Notes: generated from the letters alone by a model not told the origin. Positions 1 through 8,816 are shown, numbered from the stretch's first letter. The stretch is DNA of 41,729 nt from an uncultured Butyricimonas sp. (GCA_944320555.1 CALUHX010000021.1:1-41729); one strand, 5' to 3'. Numbers and translations: made by a program.

Positions 1-1115
1 ACGTTCGTCGTCTTTTCTATCAATGCCATAAACTCCTGAAAGTCCGCGTCGCGGCGAATGGCTCCCGTGAAACGGTAGTCCCGGCAACCGGCGTTCACGA
101 AAAAGAACTCCACATCGTACCACCGCTGCAATTTCGTCATCAACTCGTCCAACGGCATGTCCTGAAAACGGAACATCCCGTCGCGCCACGACGTGTACAG
201 CCTCACGTCCACCTCCCGGACCACCGGCTCGCTCCCGTCACGCCTCGCCTCGAACTGCTCGCCAGGCGTCAAACGGTAAGCCCGTGAACGGTAGCGCACC
301 TCAACCGCCCCCTCCGCCAGCGTCATCTGCTCGCGGTCGTCATCCTCGTAATTGCACACGTTGAACGAAGTCCCCAACACCCGGACCGCCGTGCCTCCCG
401 TCCTCACCACAAAAGGACGGGCCGTGTCGCGCCTCACCTCAAAATAGGCCTCCCCTTTCAACTCCACCTCCCGCTTCCCGCCGACAAACACGGATGGAAA
501 ACGCAACTCGCTGCCGGAATTAATCCAGACCAGCGTGCTGTCCGGCAACACCACCCGGTACTCCCCTCCCTGCGGCACCCGGATTGTCGTGGGCCGACTC
601 TCTTTCACCCCGTCCAAGGCCAACACCAACGTGTTGGCGGAGTCCTTGGCCACCTTCACCCCCTCTTTCGACACAATGTCACGCACCCGGTTCTTCTCCA
701 AAACGACCACCTTCCCGTCGGCCATTTCCAACACAGCCTTCGGCTCCCCTCCCCGAATCACCCGCTCTGCCACCGATCCGGCCGACCGCTCACGCCATTC
801 CATTCCCCACCATGCCACTCCAACCGCAAAAGGCAACGCCACGGCGGCCGCCATCCACCAACGTCCCCTCAACGAGCGGCGCCACCACCCCGGCCTCCTG
901 TCCGTCCGCTCGTCCACCTTTCTCCATCCCTCCCGCGCGTCAATCGCCCGGTACGTCCGCATCGCCCGTTCCGCCTCCGCACACCACCGCAACTCCCGCA
1001 ACTCCGCCTCATCCTCCGGATGTCCCGCAAGCCAAGCCTCCAACCGTTCTCTCTCCTCCTCCGTCAACTCCCGCCGGGAAGCCTCCAAAACCAATTGTAC
1101 AATATCTTCCGTCAT
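1..1115 (-). CDS. FecR family anti-sigma factor (3' end cut by window edge)
   Basis: Reading the minus strand from the ATG at 1115 gives about 371 residues with no stop before position 1. An N-terminal cytoplasmic anti-sigma-like segment (start MTEDIVQLVLEASRRELTEE) is followed by one membrane helix near residues 88-108 (WWMAAAVALPFAVGVAWWGM). A periplasmic FecR domain follows (for example VLGTSFNVCNYEDD, AEGAVEVRYRS), then the C-terminal secretin/TonB-like piece (FRFQDMPLDELMTKLQRWYD, FTGAIRRDADFQEFM). The family normally ends within a few residues of where the window stops, so little is missing. FecR proteins pass an outer-membrane TonB-receptor signal to the cognate ECF sigma factor, which is encoded 71 bases upstream. 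A SusC/SusD-type pair is expected just beyond the left edge, but this is inference. Confidence 0.9.
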   Translation of the reverse strand, partial: MTEDIVQLVLEASRRELTEEERERLEAWLAGHPEDEAELRELRWCAEAERAMRTYRAIDAREGWRKVDERTDRRPGWWRRSLRGRWWMAAAVALPFAVGVAWWGMEWRERSAGSVAERVIRGGEPKAVLEMADGKVVVLEKNRVRDIVSKEGVKVAKDSANTLVLALDGVKESRPTTIRVPQGGEYRVVLPDSTLVWINSGSELRFPSVFVGGKREVELKGEAYFEVRRDTARPFVVRTGGTAVRVLGTSFNVCNYEDDDREQMTLAEGAVEVRYRSRAYRLTPGEQFEARRDGSEPVVREVDVRLYTSWRDGMFRFQDMPLDELMTKLQRWYDVEFFFVNAGCRDYRFTGAIRRDADFQEFMALIEKTTN

Positions 1116-1186
1116 ACTTTTGTCGTAAAATTTACCCCCATGACGGCAAAAAAGGAAAAATGGGTGACAAGAAAAAGGAAAAAAAT

Positions 1187-1744
1187 TCACAGAAGAAGCA
1201 GCAACAACAGGAAAGCCTTGTCGCTCAATTGTTCCCGAAGAGTAGTCACGGCACGGGAAAGCGTCGTTTTAATCGTGTTCACGGAAACCTCCAACTCGTC
1301 CGCCACCTCCTTGTAACGCTTCCCGTCCATCACCACCGCCTTGAAAATGGCCTTCGTGCGGGGAGGCAGATTTTCCACCGCCGCGTAAATCTCGTCCATG
1401 CGGGTGTTCCAATCCTCGTCGTCCGGCATCTCCTCGTCCGTGAAACCCAACGCATTGTCCGACAACTCCACCCGAATCTCCTTGTTTTGCTCCAACACGT
1501 CCATGCAACGGTTATACACCGACTGGTAAAGATAAGAGCGGACATTGCTCTCGATGGCCTCGAAACGCTGGCACTCCCACAATTTCACAAAAACGTCCTG
1601 CACCACGTCCTCCGCCTCCTCCCGGCAGCCGAGCTGCTTGAGGGCGTACATCACCAACGGCTTGTAAAATTGCCGGAACAGCAATTCCAAGCCCCGCTTG
1701 TCACCCTGCCTCAAAAGGCGAAGTATCTCGTCCATCAACTCCAT
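1187..1744 (-). CDS. ECF RNA polymerase sigma-70 factor
   Basis: The protein has 185 residues. Region 2 (about residues 20-90) contains LFRQFYKPLVMYALKQLG and EDVVQDVFVKLWE. A short acidic linker (TDEEMPDDEDW) leads to region 4 (about 112-170), with the helix-turn-helix YKEVADELEVSVNTIKTTLS. This layout is that of Bacteroidetes ECF sigma factors paired with FecR. The fecR-like gene follows at 1115 in the same direction, so the two likely form one unit in which the anti-sigma holds this factor until a nutrient signal arrives. The protein ends in seven consecutive leucines after KAF. Hydrophobic tails occur in some Bacteroidetes ECF factors. ATG at 1744 is used; an internal ATG at 1735 is possible. 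Confidence 0.93.
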   Translation of the reverse strand: MELMDEILRLLRQGDKRGLELLFRQFYKPLVMYALKQLGCREEAEDVVQDVFVKLWECQRFEAIESNVRSYLYQSVYNRCMDVLEQNKEIRVELSDNALGFTDEEMPDDEDWNTRMDEIYAAVENLPPRTKAIFKAVVMDGKRYKEVADELEVSVNTIKTTLSRAVTTLREQLSDKAFLLLLLLL

Positions 1745-1764
1745 AAATCCAACTTACGGCAAAG

Positions 1765-2604
1765 TCATAAAGCCTCTACTTCGTCAACGGAAAGGCCCGT
1801 TATCGAGGCTATCAACTCCGACGGAATGCCCGCCGCCTTCATGCCGGCCGCGTTCTTGGCGCGCTCCTCTTCCCGTCCTTTCTCTTCTCCTTCCTGTTGC
1901 GCCAATGCGATTTCGGACAAACGGTCGCGCAAAGTTTTGATACTCTCGTCATACTTTTCCCGCTCGTCTTTCGTCAGGCGGGCGAGCGCCACCACCTCCT
2001 CGAGTTTCGTGAACACCGATTTGCGTGCCTGGAACGGCATCCTTTGCAATGTCTCCATATTCTTCAATACATAAATCCAACGTTCAAAATCGTTCTCGCA
2101 ATCGCCCTCTTCCTTCTCGAACGAGGGCAACTCGATAAATATAAACCGCAATTTGTCTGAAAACTGCTCGTGTGTCTCCCGGTCGGCCAGGACGATGTCC
2201 GTCCGCAACGCACGCTTCCCCGCCTCCGGAAGCCGGAAGTTCAGAAAGAACACCCCGTAGACCGCCTTCAAGGAATATCTCCACTCGTTCCCCCGTCTTC
2301 CCTGCCGGGCGATGGCCTGCGAAAGATAGTAAACCGTCCGGTCCTTGAAATTGAGATGGCTCCGGTTCTGCATTTCCACGATGAACTCCTCGCCGTTCTC
2401 GTCCACGCAATACACGTCGTAGGTCAGCCCCCTGTCCTCCTCGTATTCGGGAAGCCGCTCCTTGTCGAGAAACGTGATGTCCCTCACCTTGCGCTCGCCT
2501 TCCAGCAAACTGTTGAGAAAGTCGAGGAGCAGGTCCTTATTGACCGATTGCCCGAAGATGCGCTTGAAGCCCATGTCTGTGAACGGATTGATGAATTTCC
2601 CCAT
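1765..2604 (-). CDS. Rpn family recombination-promoting nuclease / putative transposase (PD-(D/E)XK)
   Basis: The protein has 279 residues. The N-terminus MGKFINPFTDMGFKRIFGQ is the signature opening of the family. A PD-(D/E)XK-type core is visible as the D of TYDVYCVDENG followed by EEFIVEMQ (E-x-Q) near residues 60-78. The C-terminal part is charged and helical (EEGEEKGREEERAKNAAG) and ends with the short motif ITGLSVDEVEAL seen in relatives. Rpn proteins are DNA endonucleases that raise RecA-independent recombination in E. coli; they are often annotated as transposases although no inverted repeats are known. None are visible here. The gene ends 20 bases before the ECF sigma gene and points the same way. 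Upstream lies the 11-bp repeat palindrome. A minus-strand -7 box (TATTTTTG) is present at 2631-2638. Confidence 0.88.
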   Translation of the reverse strand: MGKFINPFTDMGFKRIFGQSVNKDLLLDFLNSLLEGERKVRDITFLDKERLPEYEEDRGLTYDVYCVDENGEEFIVEMQNRSHLNFKDRTVYYLSQAIARQGRRGNEWRYSLKAVYGVFFLNFRLPEAGKRALRTDIVLADRETHEQFSDKLRFIFIELPSFEKEEGDCENDFERWIYVLKNMETLQRMPFQARKSVFTKLEEVVALARLTKDEREKYDESIKTLRDRLSEIALAQQEGEEKGREEERAKNAAGMKAAGIPSELIASITGLSVDEVEAL

Positions 2605-2886
2605 AAGCGTTCCGTATTTGGTTCATTATGCAAAAATAAGGATAAATGTTCACAATTTCGCAATTTCCGCCCCCTTTTATTCCCCTTTCCACCTCCTTTC
2701 AACAAGAACAGGAGACAAAAGTCGGACACAAGCCCGGAACAAAGCCGAGTCGTATCGGCTTTGTCTCGACTTTGTCTCGGCTTTATCTCGGCTTTAATGG
2801 AAAAAAGGGGATGGAAAGGGGGCGGAAAGGGGGCGGAAAAAGGTTGGAAAGCCAGCGTCGAGCGGTCACATCCCCAAAAAAGCAGG
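2605..2886. repeat. Intergenic palindrome built from 11-bp tandem arrays
   Basis: This gene-free gap between the Rpn and DUF5686 genes holds four short arrays, each with an 11-bp period. (A) Four pyrimidine-rich units start at 2664, 2675, 2686 and 2697 (for example TTTCCGCCCCC). (B) About three units of the ACAAAGCCGAG type occupy 2714-2748. (b') Units CGGCTTTGTCT, CGACTTTGTCT, CGGCTTTATCT and a partial one start at 2756, 2767, 2778 and 2789. (a') Purine-rich units start at 2813, 2824, 2835 and 2846, the first two identical (GGAAAGGGGGC). B and b' are complementary (10-bp perfect stem 2739-2748 with 2755-2764) and A and a' are complementary, so the whole is a nested palindrome of about 193 bp. 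Confidence 0.8.
2631..2638 (-). promoter_or_regulatory. Candidate -7 box for the Rpn gene
   Basis: On the minus strand the bases read TATTTTTG, a match to the Bacteroidetes -7 consensus TAnnTTTG, about 27 bases before the Rpn start at 2604. No clear TTTG -33 box sits at the right distance, so the call is tentative. Confidence 0.35.
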
Positions 2887-5379
2887 TCAGAAATTCAGAT
2901 GCAAGGAGAAATTGACAGCGAAATTGTCCACCGACCGTCCATCGTGCTCTCCCCGGTGGGTCAGCCGCCACACGGCATCGACCCGGATAAAGCGCAGGAT
3001 GTTTTCAATGCCAAGTCCCACCTCGACGTAAGGCTTGGAAACCGAAGTCATGCCTTCGGGAAAGAGCAGGATGGCCTCCGTGTCGGGCGAGCTGCCGTCG
3101 TTCTTGTCCGAGAGCCGGCCCCACAAGGCTTTCACCGTGGCGACCTCCCTCCATTTCAACCGTTTCATAAGAGGAATCTTGCCCAGGAAAAAGCCACGGA
3201 AATGGTGTTCCCAAAAAACCGCGCCCCAGAAATCGGAGGCGAATTCGTAAAAGTCCATGCAGGAAAAAGCGTTAGGGTCGTAGAAATAAGTGGCGTTGCC
3301 CTCGTGCAGCTTCAGCAGGGGATAGGGCACGCGGCCAAATATCTTTCCGCCGGAGAGAAACACGTCGCTGTAGCCGACGGGGGCGATGTCGAAATCGTGC
3401 TTGACGGACAGCTCAAGGCGATAGTACTCGTAATCGCTGTTCAGCACGTTTTTCAATCCCGCGGTGAAATCTATGCCGAGGATGGGATAGTCGGAACCCA
3501 TCGACATCTTGTCGAACGTCTGGCGGACGACAATCTCGTTTTTCGACAAGCGGGCGCCCACGTGGAATTCCGAGGTGCGTATGCTGGAAAGGCGGACGCT
3601 GTCCGGGTAAAGGAAGTCCACGTAGCGGGTGGGGAACATTTCCCGGTAGCTGTACGAGAATGTGTTCGAAATCCATTGCCGCCACTCCTTCTCGTATTTC
3701 AGGTCGAATTGGTTGACGAGCGTCATTTTCTCGTTGTCGCCCCGGGCGAGGATGGACGCCAGGATGTTGCCGGTGGTGAAGGCGTTCTCGCTGGCTCCCA
3801 GCTGCAGCAGGTCGTGCTTGCCGCTTACCGTCAATTTCGAAGTCGGCTGGTTATTGAACATGTATTCCACCGTTCCCCCTCCTTTCACTTTTTCGTCCTT
3901 CATGCTATAGGCCGCGAATCCGGAGAGGCGCACCCGCTCGCTGAGGTCGCTGGTGGTCTTCACCCCCAATTGGAAACGCACGCCCTCGAGGTCGTTAAAG
4001 CTCAGCAGTTTGTAATAGGGACCGAATCCCACGTATCTCGTGTTGTAATACCCTAAGAGGACGGTCTCAATGAGGTCGTATATGTTTTGGTAGAGAGGGA
4101 CATTTTTAACGGAATCCACCATATTATATATGTTCAGTTCCTTTTCGGTCAATTTGTAGGGGCGAACGGCCTGCCAATAATCCTCGTTGTTTTTCAGCAC
4201 TTCCTTGCCGACCATCACGTCGTTGTCCATTTTTTGCACGTCGTCCGGAATCGGCTCATTGACCCTCACGTCGGAGTAGTCGATCTGGCGGTGTCCCATG
4301 AAAGAGAGCAGTTTAGACGAGTCGCTCATGACCACGGTGAAGTCGGCTGAAATCTTGTCCCGCTTCACGAACCATGTGGTGTCGTTAATAAGGGTATTCT
4401 CGTTCTCTATCACAAGGTCCTTGATCCAGTTCACGTTCAATCCTTTGGCCATGCGCACACGGGCCGATTCCAACGCCCACGAGGCGGAGTCGATGTTCAC
4501 CTCCCCGTCGAACACCGGCGTGCCAAGCCCTTTGGGATGGAAACGGATTTTGTAAATCTTGCGCCCGTCCTTGTTAAGGCTGTCCACGAGGAAATATTTG
4601 TAATACATCAGCCCGTGGTCGGAAAGCGGACTTGCGAAATTGACTTCGAATATGTTGATATAATTGTCGTAAAGATTGACATTCACGTGCAAATGTCCCG
4701 TGAACTGCGCCAGGGTGTAGTCCTGCTCGATTCCGGAGATGCGGCTCGCCTTCACAATCTCCCGGGAAAGGCGGGGCGAGCGACGGTAGTAATAATCGGC
4801 GGAGGCCTCGGATATCATGACGGGCAGATAGGCCTTGCCGTTGATGGCCGAGGTGTCCATGTATTGGAAGATGAAGCCGAAATTCTTTTGCAATTTCTTG
4901 TTCCGGAATTGCGGTTTCAGGTTGGCCACGTCCAGCTCCATCTTTGTGTAGGTGGAATAGCTGTAGGAGTCCTTCTCGGCCGGATTGTTTTTCTTCTTGT
5001 TTTTCGAAACGTTGCGCAAGATGGCGTGGGCAGGATTCTCGCCGGGGACCACCTCGACTTCCTGCAAATCGTTGACGATGGGCACCAGGCGGAAATCCAC
5101 CCGGTTGAAGGAGCCTTTTTTTATCGGCACCGTTTGCCGCTCGTAGGAAAGATATGCGGCCATCAACTCGCTCACGTCTTCGCGGGTTTCCAAGCTGTAA
5201 TTTCCCTCGAAATCGGTCGTCGTCCCGATTGTCGTCCCCACGAACACGATGCTCACCAAGGGCAAAGGCTCGCCCGTCTCCGCGTCGACCACTTTGCCCA
5301 TCACCTTGGTTGTCTGCGCGGAAACGCCCGAGACACACCAAGCCAACAATATCCCGCAAAAAAATCTAATCAATCTCAT
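2887..5379 (-). CDS. DUF5686 and carboxypeptidase-regulatory-like domain outer-membrane protein
   Basis: The protein has 830 residues. A signal peptide (MRLIRFFCGILLAWCVSGVSAQ) precedes a CarboxypepD_reg-like beta domain at about 25-110 (GKVVDAETGEPLPLVSIVFV, TTDFEGNYSLE). The long remainder matches the DUF5686 layout: a helical segment (NVSKNKKKNNPAEKDSYSYS), repeated beta-strand pairs and a C-terminal aromatic residue (ending NFSLHLNF), which suggests an outer-membrane barrel. The family is common in Bacteroidetes; its function is not established. The gene starts 60 bases after the kdsD-like gene in the same direction and may be co-transcribed. No terminator other than the palindromic array follows it. 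Confidence 0.85.
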   Translation of the reverse strand: MRLIRFFCGILLAWCVSGVSAQTTKVMGKVVDAETGEPLPLVSIVFVGTTIGTTTDFEGNYSLETREDVSELMAAYLSYERQTVPIKKGSFNRVDFRLVPIVNDLQEVEVVPGENPAHAILRNVSKNKKKNNPAEKDSYSYSTYTKMELDVANLKPQFRNKKLQKNFGFIFQYMDTSAINGKAYLPVMISEASADYYYRRSPRLSREIVKASRISGIEQDYTLAQFTGHLHVNVNLYDNYINIFEVNFASPLSDHGLMYYKYFLVDSLNKDGRKIYKIRFHPKGLGTPVFDGEVNIDSASWALESARVRMAKGLNVNWIKDLVIENENTLINDTTWFVKRDKISADFTVVMSDSSKLLSFMGHRQIDYSDVRVNEPIPDDVQKMDNDVMVGKEVLKNNEDYWQAVRPYKLTEKELNIYNMVDSVKNVPLYQNIYDLIETVLLGYYNTRYVGFGPYYKLLSFNDLEGVRFQLGVKTTSDLSERVRLSGFAAYSMKDEKVKGGGTVEYMFNNQPTSKLTVSGKHDLLQLGASENAFTTGNILASILARGDNEKMTLVNQFDLKYEKEWRQWISNTFSYSYREMFPTRYVDFLYPDSVRLSSIRTSEFHVGARLSKNEIVVRQTFDKMSMGSDYPILGIDFTAGLKNVLNSDYEYYRLELSVKHDFDIAPVGYSDVFLSGGKIFGRVPYPLLKLHEGNATYFYDPNAFSCMDFYEFASDFWGAVFWEHHFRGFFLGKIPLMKRLKWREVATVKALWGRLSDKNDGSSPDTEAILLFPEGMTSVSKPYVEVGLGIENILRFIRVDAVWRLTHRGEHDGRSVDNFAVNFSLHLNF

Positions 5380-5439
5380 TCCCCTATATCTCGTTTCTTA
5401 ATACGTCAGGAATAAGATTTGCAATCCCCGTGCCAAACT

Positions 5440-6405
5440 TCACACGACGCCTTCCCGCAATATGTCGTGAATGTGCACCATGCCTTTGTAATGGAAGGAC
5501 TCGTCCACCACGACCAGTTGCGTAATGCTGTTTTTCTCCATCATACGGTAAGCGTTATATGCCAACTCGTCCGCGGAGATGGTCTTCGGGGAGGCCGACA
5601 TGATATCGCGCGCCTGGAGGGCGGAGGTGTCCTTATATTTCTCCATCATGCGGCGCAAGTCTCCGTCAGTGATGATTCCCAACAAGCGTTGTCCGTCGTC
5701 CACGATGGCCACGGCCCCCAAACGTCCCCTCGACATGGCAAGTATCACGGAACGGATGTCCGTGTCGGGAGAAACGCAGGGACGGTTGGCCGCGTCATAC
5801 ACATCGGACACCCTCGTGTAAAGACGTTTGCCCAAGGTGCCCCCGGGATGGTATTTTGCGAAATCGCGGCTGGAGAAACTGCGGCATTCCACCAGGCACA
5901 TCGCCAGCGCGTCGCCCATCACCAGTTGGGCGGTGGTGGAGTTCGTGGGCGCCAGATTCAAAGGACAGGCCTCCTTCTCCACCGTGGTCTTCAACACGTA
6001 CATGGCGTTGCGGGCCAAGAATGAATCGGTGTTGGACACCATGGCGATGATTTTGTCGTTCCCGTTGTTGCGAATCAGGGGAACGAGCACTTTAATCTCG
6101 GGGGTGTTGCCGCTTTTGGAGATGCAAATCACGACATCCTCGTCGCGAATCACGCCCAAATCACCGTGTATGGCGTCAGCGGCATGCATGAACACCGCCG
6201 GGGTGCCCGTGGAGTTCAAGGTGGCGACAATCTTGGTGGCGATGATGGCGCTCTTGCCGATTCCCGTGATTATCACACGCCCTTTGCTCTCATATATCAT
6301 CTTTACCACCGCTTCAAAATCATCGTCCACATAATTTTCCAATTTACGGACGGCCTCGGCCTCGTCCCGTATGACTTGACTCGCAAATGCTTTAATATCT
6401 ACCAT
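5440..6405 (-). CDS. kdsD: D-arabinose-5-phosphate isomerase, KpsF/GutQ family
   Basis: The protein has 321 residues from the ATG at 6405 (MVDIKAFASQVIRDE). A longer start at 6432 adds nine residues and looks less family-like. An N-terminal SIS sugar-isomerase domain (about 30-180) shows GRVIITGIGKSAIIATK, HAADAIHGDLG and CISKSGNTPEIK. Two C-terminal CBS domains follow (about 200-320; LGAVAIVDDGQRLLGIITDG, ITQLVVVDESFHYKGMVHI). This enzyme converts ribulose-5-phosphate to arabinose-5-phosphate, the first step of Kdo synthesis for lipopolysaccharide; the arrangement is typical. A good minus-strand promoter lies at 6502-6531, divergent from recQ. The DUF5686 gene follows in the same direction. 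Confidence 0.93.
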   Translation of the reverse strand: MVDIKAFASQVIRDEAEAVRKLENYVDDDFEAVVKMIYESKGRVIITGIGKSAIIATKIVATLNSTGTPAVFMHAADAIHGDLGVIRDEDVVICISKSGNTPEIKVLVPLIRNNGNDKIIAMVSNTDSFLARNAMYVLKTTVEKEACPLNLAPTNSTTAQLVMGDALAMCLVECRSFSSRDFAKYHPGGTLGKRLYTRVSDVYDAANRPCVSPDTDIRSVILAMSRGRLGAVAIVDDGQRLLGIITDGDLRRMMEKYKDTSALQARDIMSASPKTISADELAYNAYRMMEKNSITQLVVVDESFHYKGMVHIHDILREGVV

Positions 6406-6501
6406 ATTTCCCTTCTTAAACAGGAGCGACATCCCTCTCGCAAGAAATTTTTTCTTGAAAATATTGCTCCCTCCATTATTTTGTTATAATTTTACTTACG
6501 A

Positions 6502-6531
6502 CAAAAGTACCATTTTTAGAGAGAACTCAAA
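6502..6531 (-). promoter_or_regulatory. Promoter of the kdsD-like gene
   Basis: On the minus strand TTTG (complement of 6528-6531) is followed after 18 bases by TACTTTTG (complement of 6502-6509). This matches TTTG-N19-TAnnTTTG within one base of spacing and lies about 95 bases before the start codon. Confidence 0.6.
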
Positions 6532-6562
6532 AATGTATGTCAGTAGATTTATTATCGAATAT

Positions 6563-6596
6563 TTTGTTTGTGGAAACGAATTAAGTTATAAATTTG
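6563..6596 (+). promoter_or_regulatory. Promoter of recQ
   Basis: TAAATTTG at 6589-6596 fits the TAnnTTTG -7 box. TTTG occurs at 6567-6570 (18-base spacing) and at 6563-6566 (22-base spacing). Just downstream CACCCTC (6599-6605) and GAGGGTG (6613-6619) can form a small hairpin over the region before the start. Confidence 0.55.
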
Positions 6597-6620
6597 CGCA
6601 CCCTCACGAAAAGAGGGTGA

Positions 6621-8813
6621 GTGACAAAGACTAAAAAGATGGGAGAGACGATAGATTTACACGCAAAATTAAAAGAGTATTTCGGTTTCGACAGTTTTAA
6701 AGGAAACCAAGAAGAGATTATCAAGAATGTTTTGGCCGGCAATAACACATTCGTGCTTATGCCGACGGGGGGAGGAAAATCCTTATGTTATCAACTACCG
6801 GCGTTGCTCCTCGACGGAACCGCCATAGTGATATCCCCGCTTATCGCTTTGATGAAGAACCAAGTGGACGCCATGCGCTCGTTCAGCGCAACGGACGGAG
6901 TGGCCCATTTCATGAATTCGTCATTAAGCAAAAACGAGATACTGAGCGTCAAAGAAGACGTGCTCAACGGCAAGACGAAATTGTTGTACGTGGCGCCAGA
7001 ATCATTGACGAAAGAAAGCAACATCGAGTTTCTGCGCAAAGTAAAGATTTCATTCTTCGCCGTGGACGAGGCACACTGCATCTCGGAATGGGGACATGAT
7101 TTCCGGACGGAATACCGCAAGATACGTCCTATCGTGGATCAAATCGGGAAGGCCCCGATCATTGCCTTGACGGCGACGGCCACCCCGAAAGTGCAACACG
7201 ATATCCAAAAGAACTTGGACATGCTGGACGCCAAGGTGTTCAAGTCCTCGTTCAACCGCCCGAACCTATATTACGAGGTGCGCCCGAAAGTGGACCCGAC
7301 CAAAGACATCATCAAGTTCATCAAAAACAACGAGGGAAAATCGGGCATCATTTACTGCCTGAGCCGCAAAAAAGTGGAGGAACTGACCGAGATTCTCTGC
7401 GTGAACGGCATCAAGGCGGCCGCCTACCACGCAGGCATGGACGCCGCCACGCGGAGCGCCAACCAAGACAAGTTCCTGCTGGAGGAAGTGAATGTCATCG
7501 TGGCCACCATCGCGTTCGGAATGGGGATAGACAAGCCGGACGTGCGATTCGTCATCCATTATGACATTCCCAAGAGCCTTGAAGGCTACTATCAGGAAAC
7601 GGGCCGCGCCGGACGGGACGGGGGCGAGGGGTATTGCCTGACATTCTACAGCTACAAGGACATCCAAAAACTGGAAAAGTTCATGCAGGGCAAGCCCATC
7701 GCAGAGCAAGAAATCGGCAAACAACTATTGATGGAGACCGTCTCCTATGCCGAAACCTCGCTGTGCCGCCGCAAAGTGTTGCTCCACTATTTCGGGGAAA
7801 ACTACGACGAGGACAACTGCGGGAACTGCGACAACTGCCTGTTCCCCAAGAAAGAATTCGAAGGAAAGGAATACCTGCTCGACGCTTTGAACGCTGTGCT
7901 TGAAACAAAAGAAAAATTCAAAGTGGAGCATTTGGTGAAAATCCTGATGGGCGAGTCGGACTCTTTGATAAAATCCTATAAGCACGACGAACTGGAATCT
8001 TTCGGCGTGGGTTCGGAAAAAACGCCCCAATTTTGGAACATGGTGTTCAGAAGGGCGCTCATCAGCAATTACATCGAGAAAGACATCGAGCAATACGGGG
8101 TAATCAAACTCACTCCCGCAGGCCAGGAGTTCCTGAAACACCCGAAGAGTTTCATGCTGACGGAAGACCACAACTTCGAGGAGTCGGAAGAGAAACTACA
8201 GGAAAAAGGCGGCGTGTCGGCATTGGACAACACATTGTTCGCCATACTGAAAGACTTGCGTAAAAAGATAGCCAAGACAAACAACCTTCCTCCCTATGTG
8301 ATATTCCAAGACCCCTCGCTGGAGGACATGTGTATCAATTATCCCATCACACTGGAGGAACTGGCCAACATTCAAGGGGTGGGCACCGGGAAAGCCCAAA
8401 AATACGGCAAGGAGTTCGTGGATGTCATCAAACAATACGTGGAGGACAACGAAATCGAGCGGGCGCAAGATCTGGTTGTCAAGACCGTGGCCAACAAATC
8501 CAAATTCAAGGTGTACATCATTCAAAACATCGACCGGCAAATCGATTTGGAGGACATCGCCTCCGCCGAGGGATTGACGTTCGAGGAACTCATCAAGGAA
8601 ATGGAGGCCATCGTGTTCTCCGGCACAAAACTGAACATCGATTATTACCTGAACCAGATATTGGACGAAGACCAGCAACAGGAAATCATGGATTATTTCA
8701 TGGAAGCCAAAAGCGACAACATCGCAGACGCTTATGATGAATTTGAAGGGGATTACAGCGAAGAGGATTTACGACTGATGCGGCTGAAACTTCACTCCAA
8801 ACACGGTAACTGA
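6621..8813 (+). CDS. recQ: ATP-dependent DNA helicase RecQ
   Basis: The protein has 730 residues from GTG 6621, or 724 from ATG 6639 (MGETIDLHAKL), which may be the true start. Superfamily 2 helicase motifs are in order: motif I MPTGGGKSLCYQLPALL (about 50-66), DEAH box (VDEAHCISEWGHDF), motif III LTATATPKV and motif VI QETGRAGRDG. The RecQ zinc-binding region follows with CRRKVLLHYFGE and CGNCDNC (about 385-415), then a winged-helix RQC domain and an HRDC domain (NNLPPYVIFQDPSLEDM, about 550-615). An extra C-terminal helical region rich in acidic residues extends to the end, as in other Bacteroidetes RecQ proteins. It unwinds DNA with 3'-5' polarity in recombination and repair. It is a single gene, ended by the hairpin at 8817-8855. 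Confidence 0.96.
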   Translation: MTKTKKMGETIDLHAKLKEYFGFDSFKGNQEEIIKNVLAGNNTFVLMPTGGGKSLCYQLPALLLDGTAIVISPLIALMKNQVDAMRSFSATDGVAHFMNSSLSKNEILSVKEDVLNGKTKLLYVAPESLTKESNIEFLRKVKISFFAVDEAHCISEWGHDFRTEYRKIRPIVDQIGKAPIIALTATATPKVQHDIQKNLDMLDAKVFKSSFNRPNLYYEVRPKVDPTKDIIKFIKNNEGKSGIIYCLSRKKVEELTEILCVNGIKAAAYHAGMDAATRSANQDKFLLEEVNVIVATIAFGMGIDKPDVRFVIHYDIPKSLEGYYQETGRAGRDGGEGYCLTFYSYKDIQKLEKFMQGKPIAEQEIGKQLLMETVSYAETSLCRRKVLLHYFGENYDEDNCGNCDNCLFPKKEFEGKEYLLDALNAVLETKEKFKVEHLVKILMGESDSLIKSYKHDELESFGVGSEKTPQFWNMVFRRALISNYIEKDIEQYGVIKLTPAGQEFLKHPKSFMLTEDHNFEESEEKLQEKGGVSALDNTLFAILKDLRKKIAKTNNLPPYVIFQDPSLEDMCINYPITLEELANIQGVGTGKAQKYGKEFVDVIKQYVEDNEIERAQDLVVKTVANKSKFKVYIIQNIDRQIDLEDIASAEGLTFEELIKEMEAIVFSGTKLNIDYYLNQILDEDQQQEIMDYFMEAKSDNIADAYDEFEGDYSEEDLRLMRLKLHSKHGN

Positions 8814-8816
8814 CAA

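Noticed and set aside
1765-2604. Rpn gene as a complete insertion sequence
   Set aside because: No terminal inverted repeats or target duplications flank it; the family acts as a nuclease and the transposase label is historical.
2170-4056. Long plus-strand open frame of 628 codons opposite the DUF5686 gene
   Set aside because: It has no recognisable domain and mirrors a well-supported gene on the other strand; long antisense frames are common in GC-rich DNA.
6599-6619. Riboswitch or attenuator before recQ
   Set aside because: Only a 7-bp hairpin is present, with no T run or known aptamer pattern.
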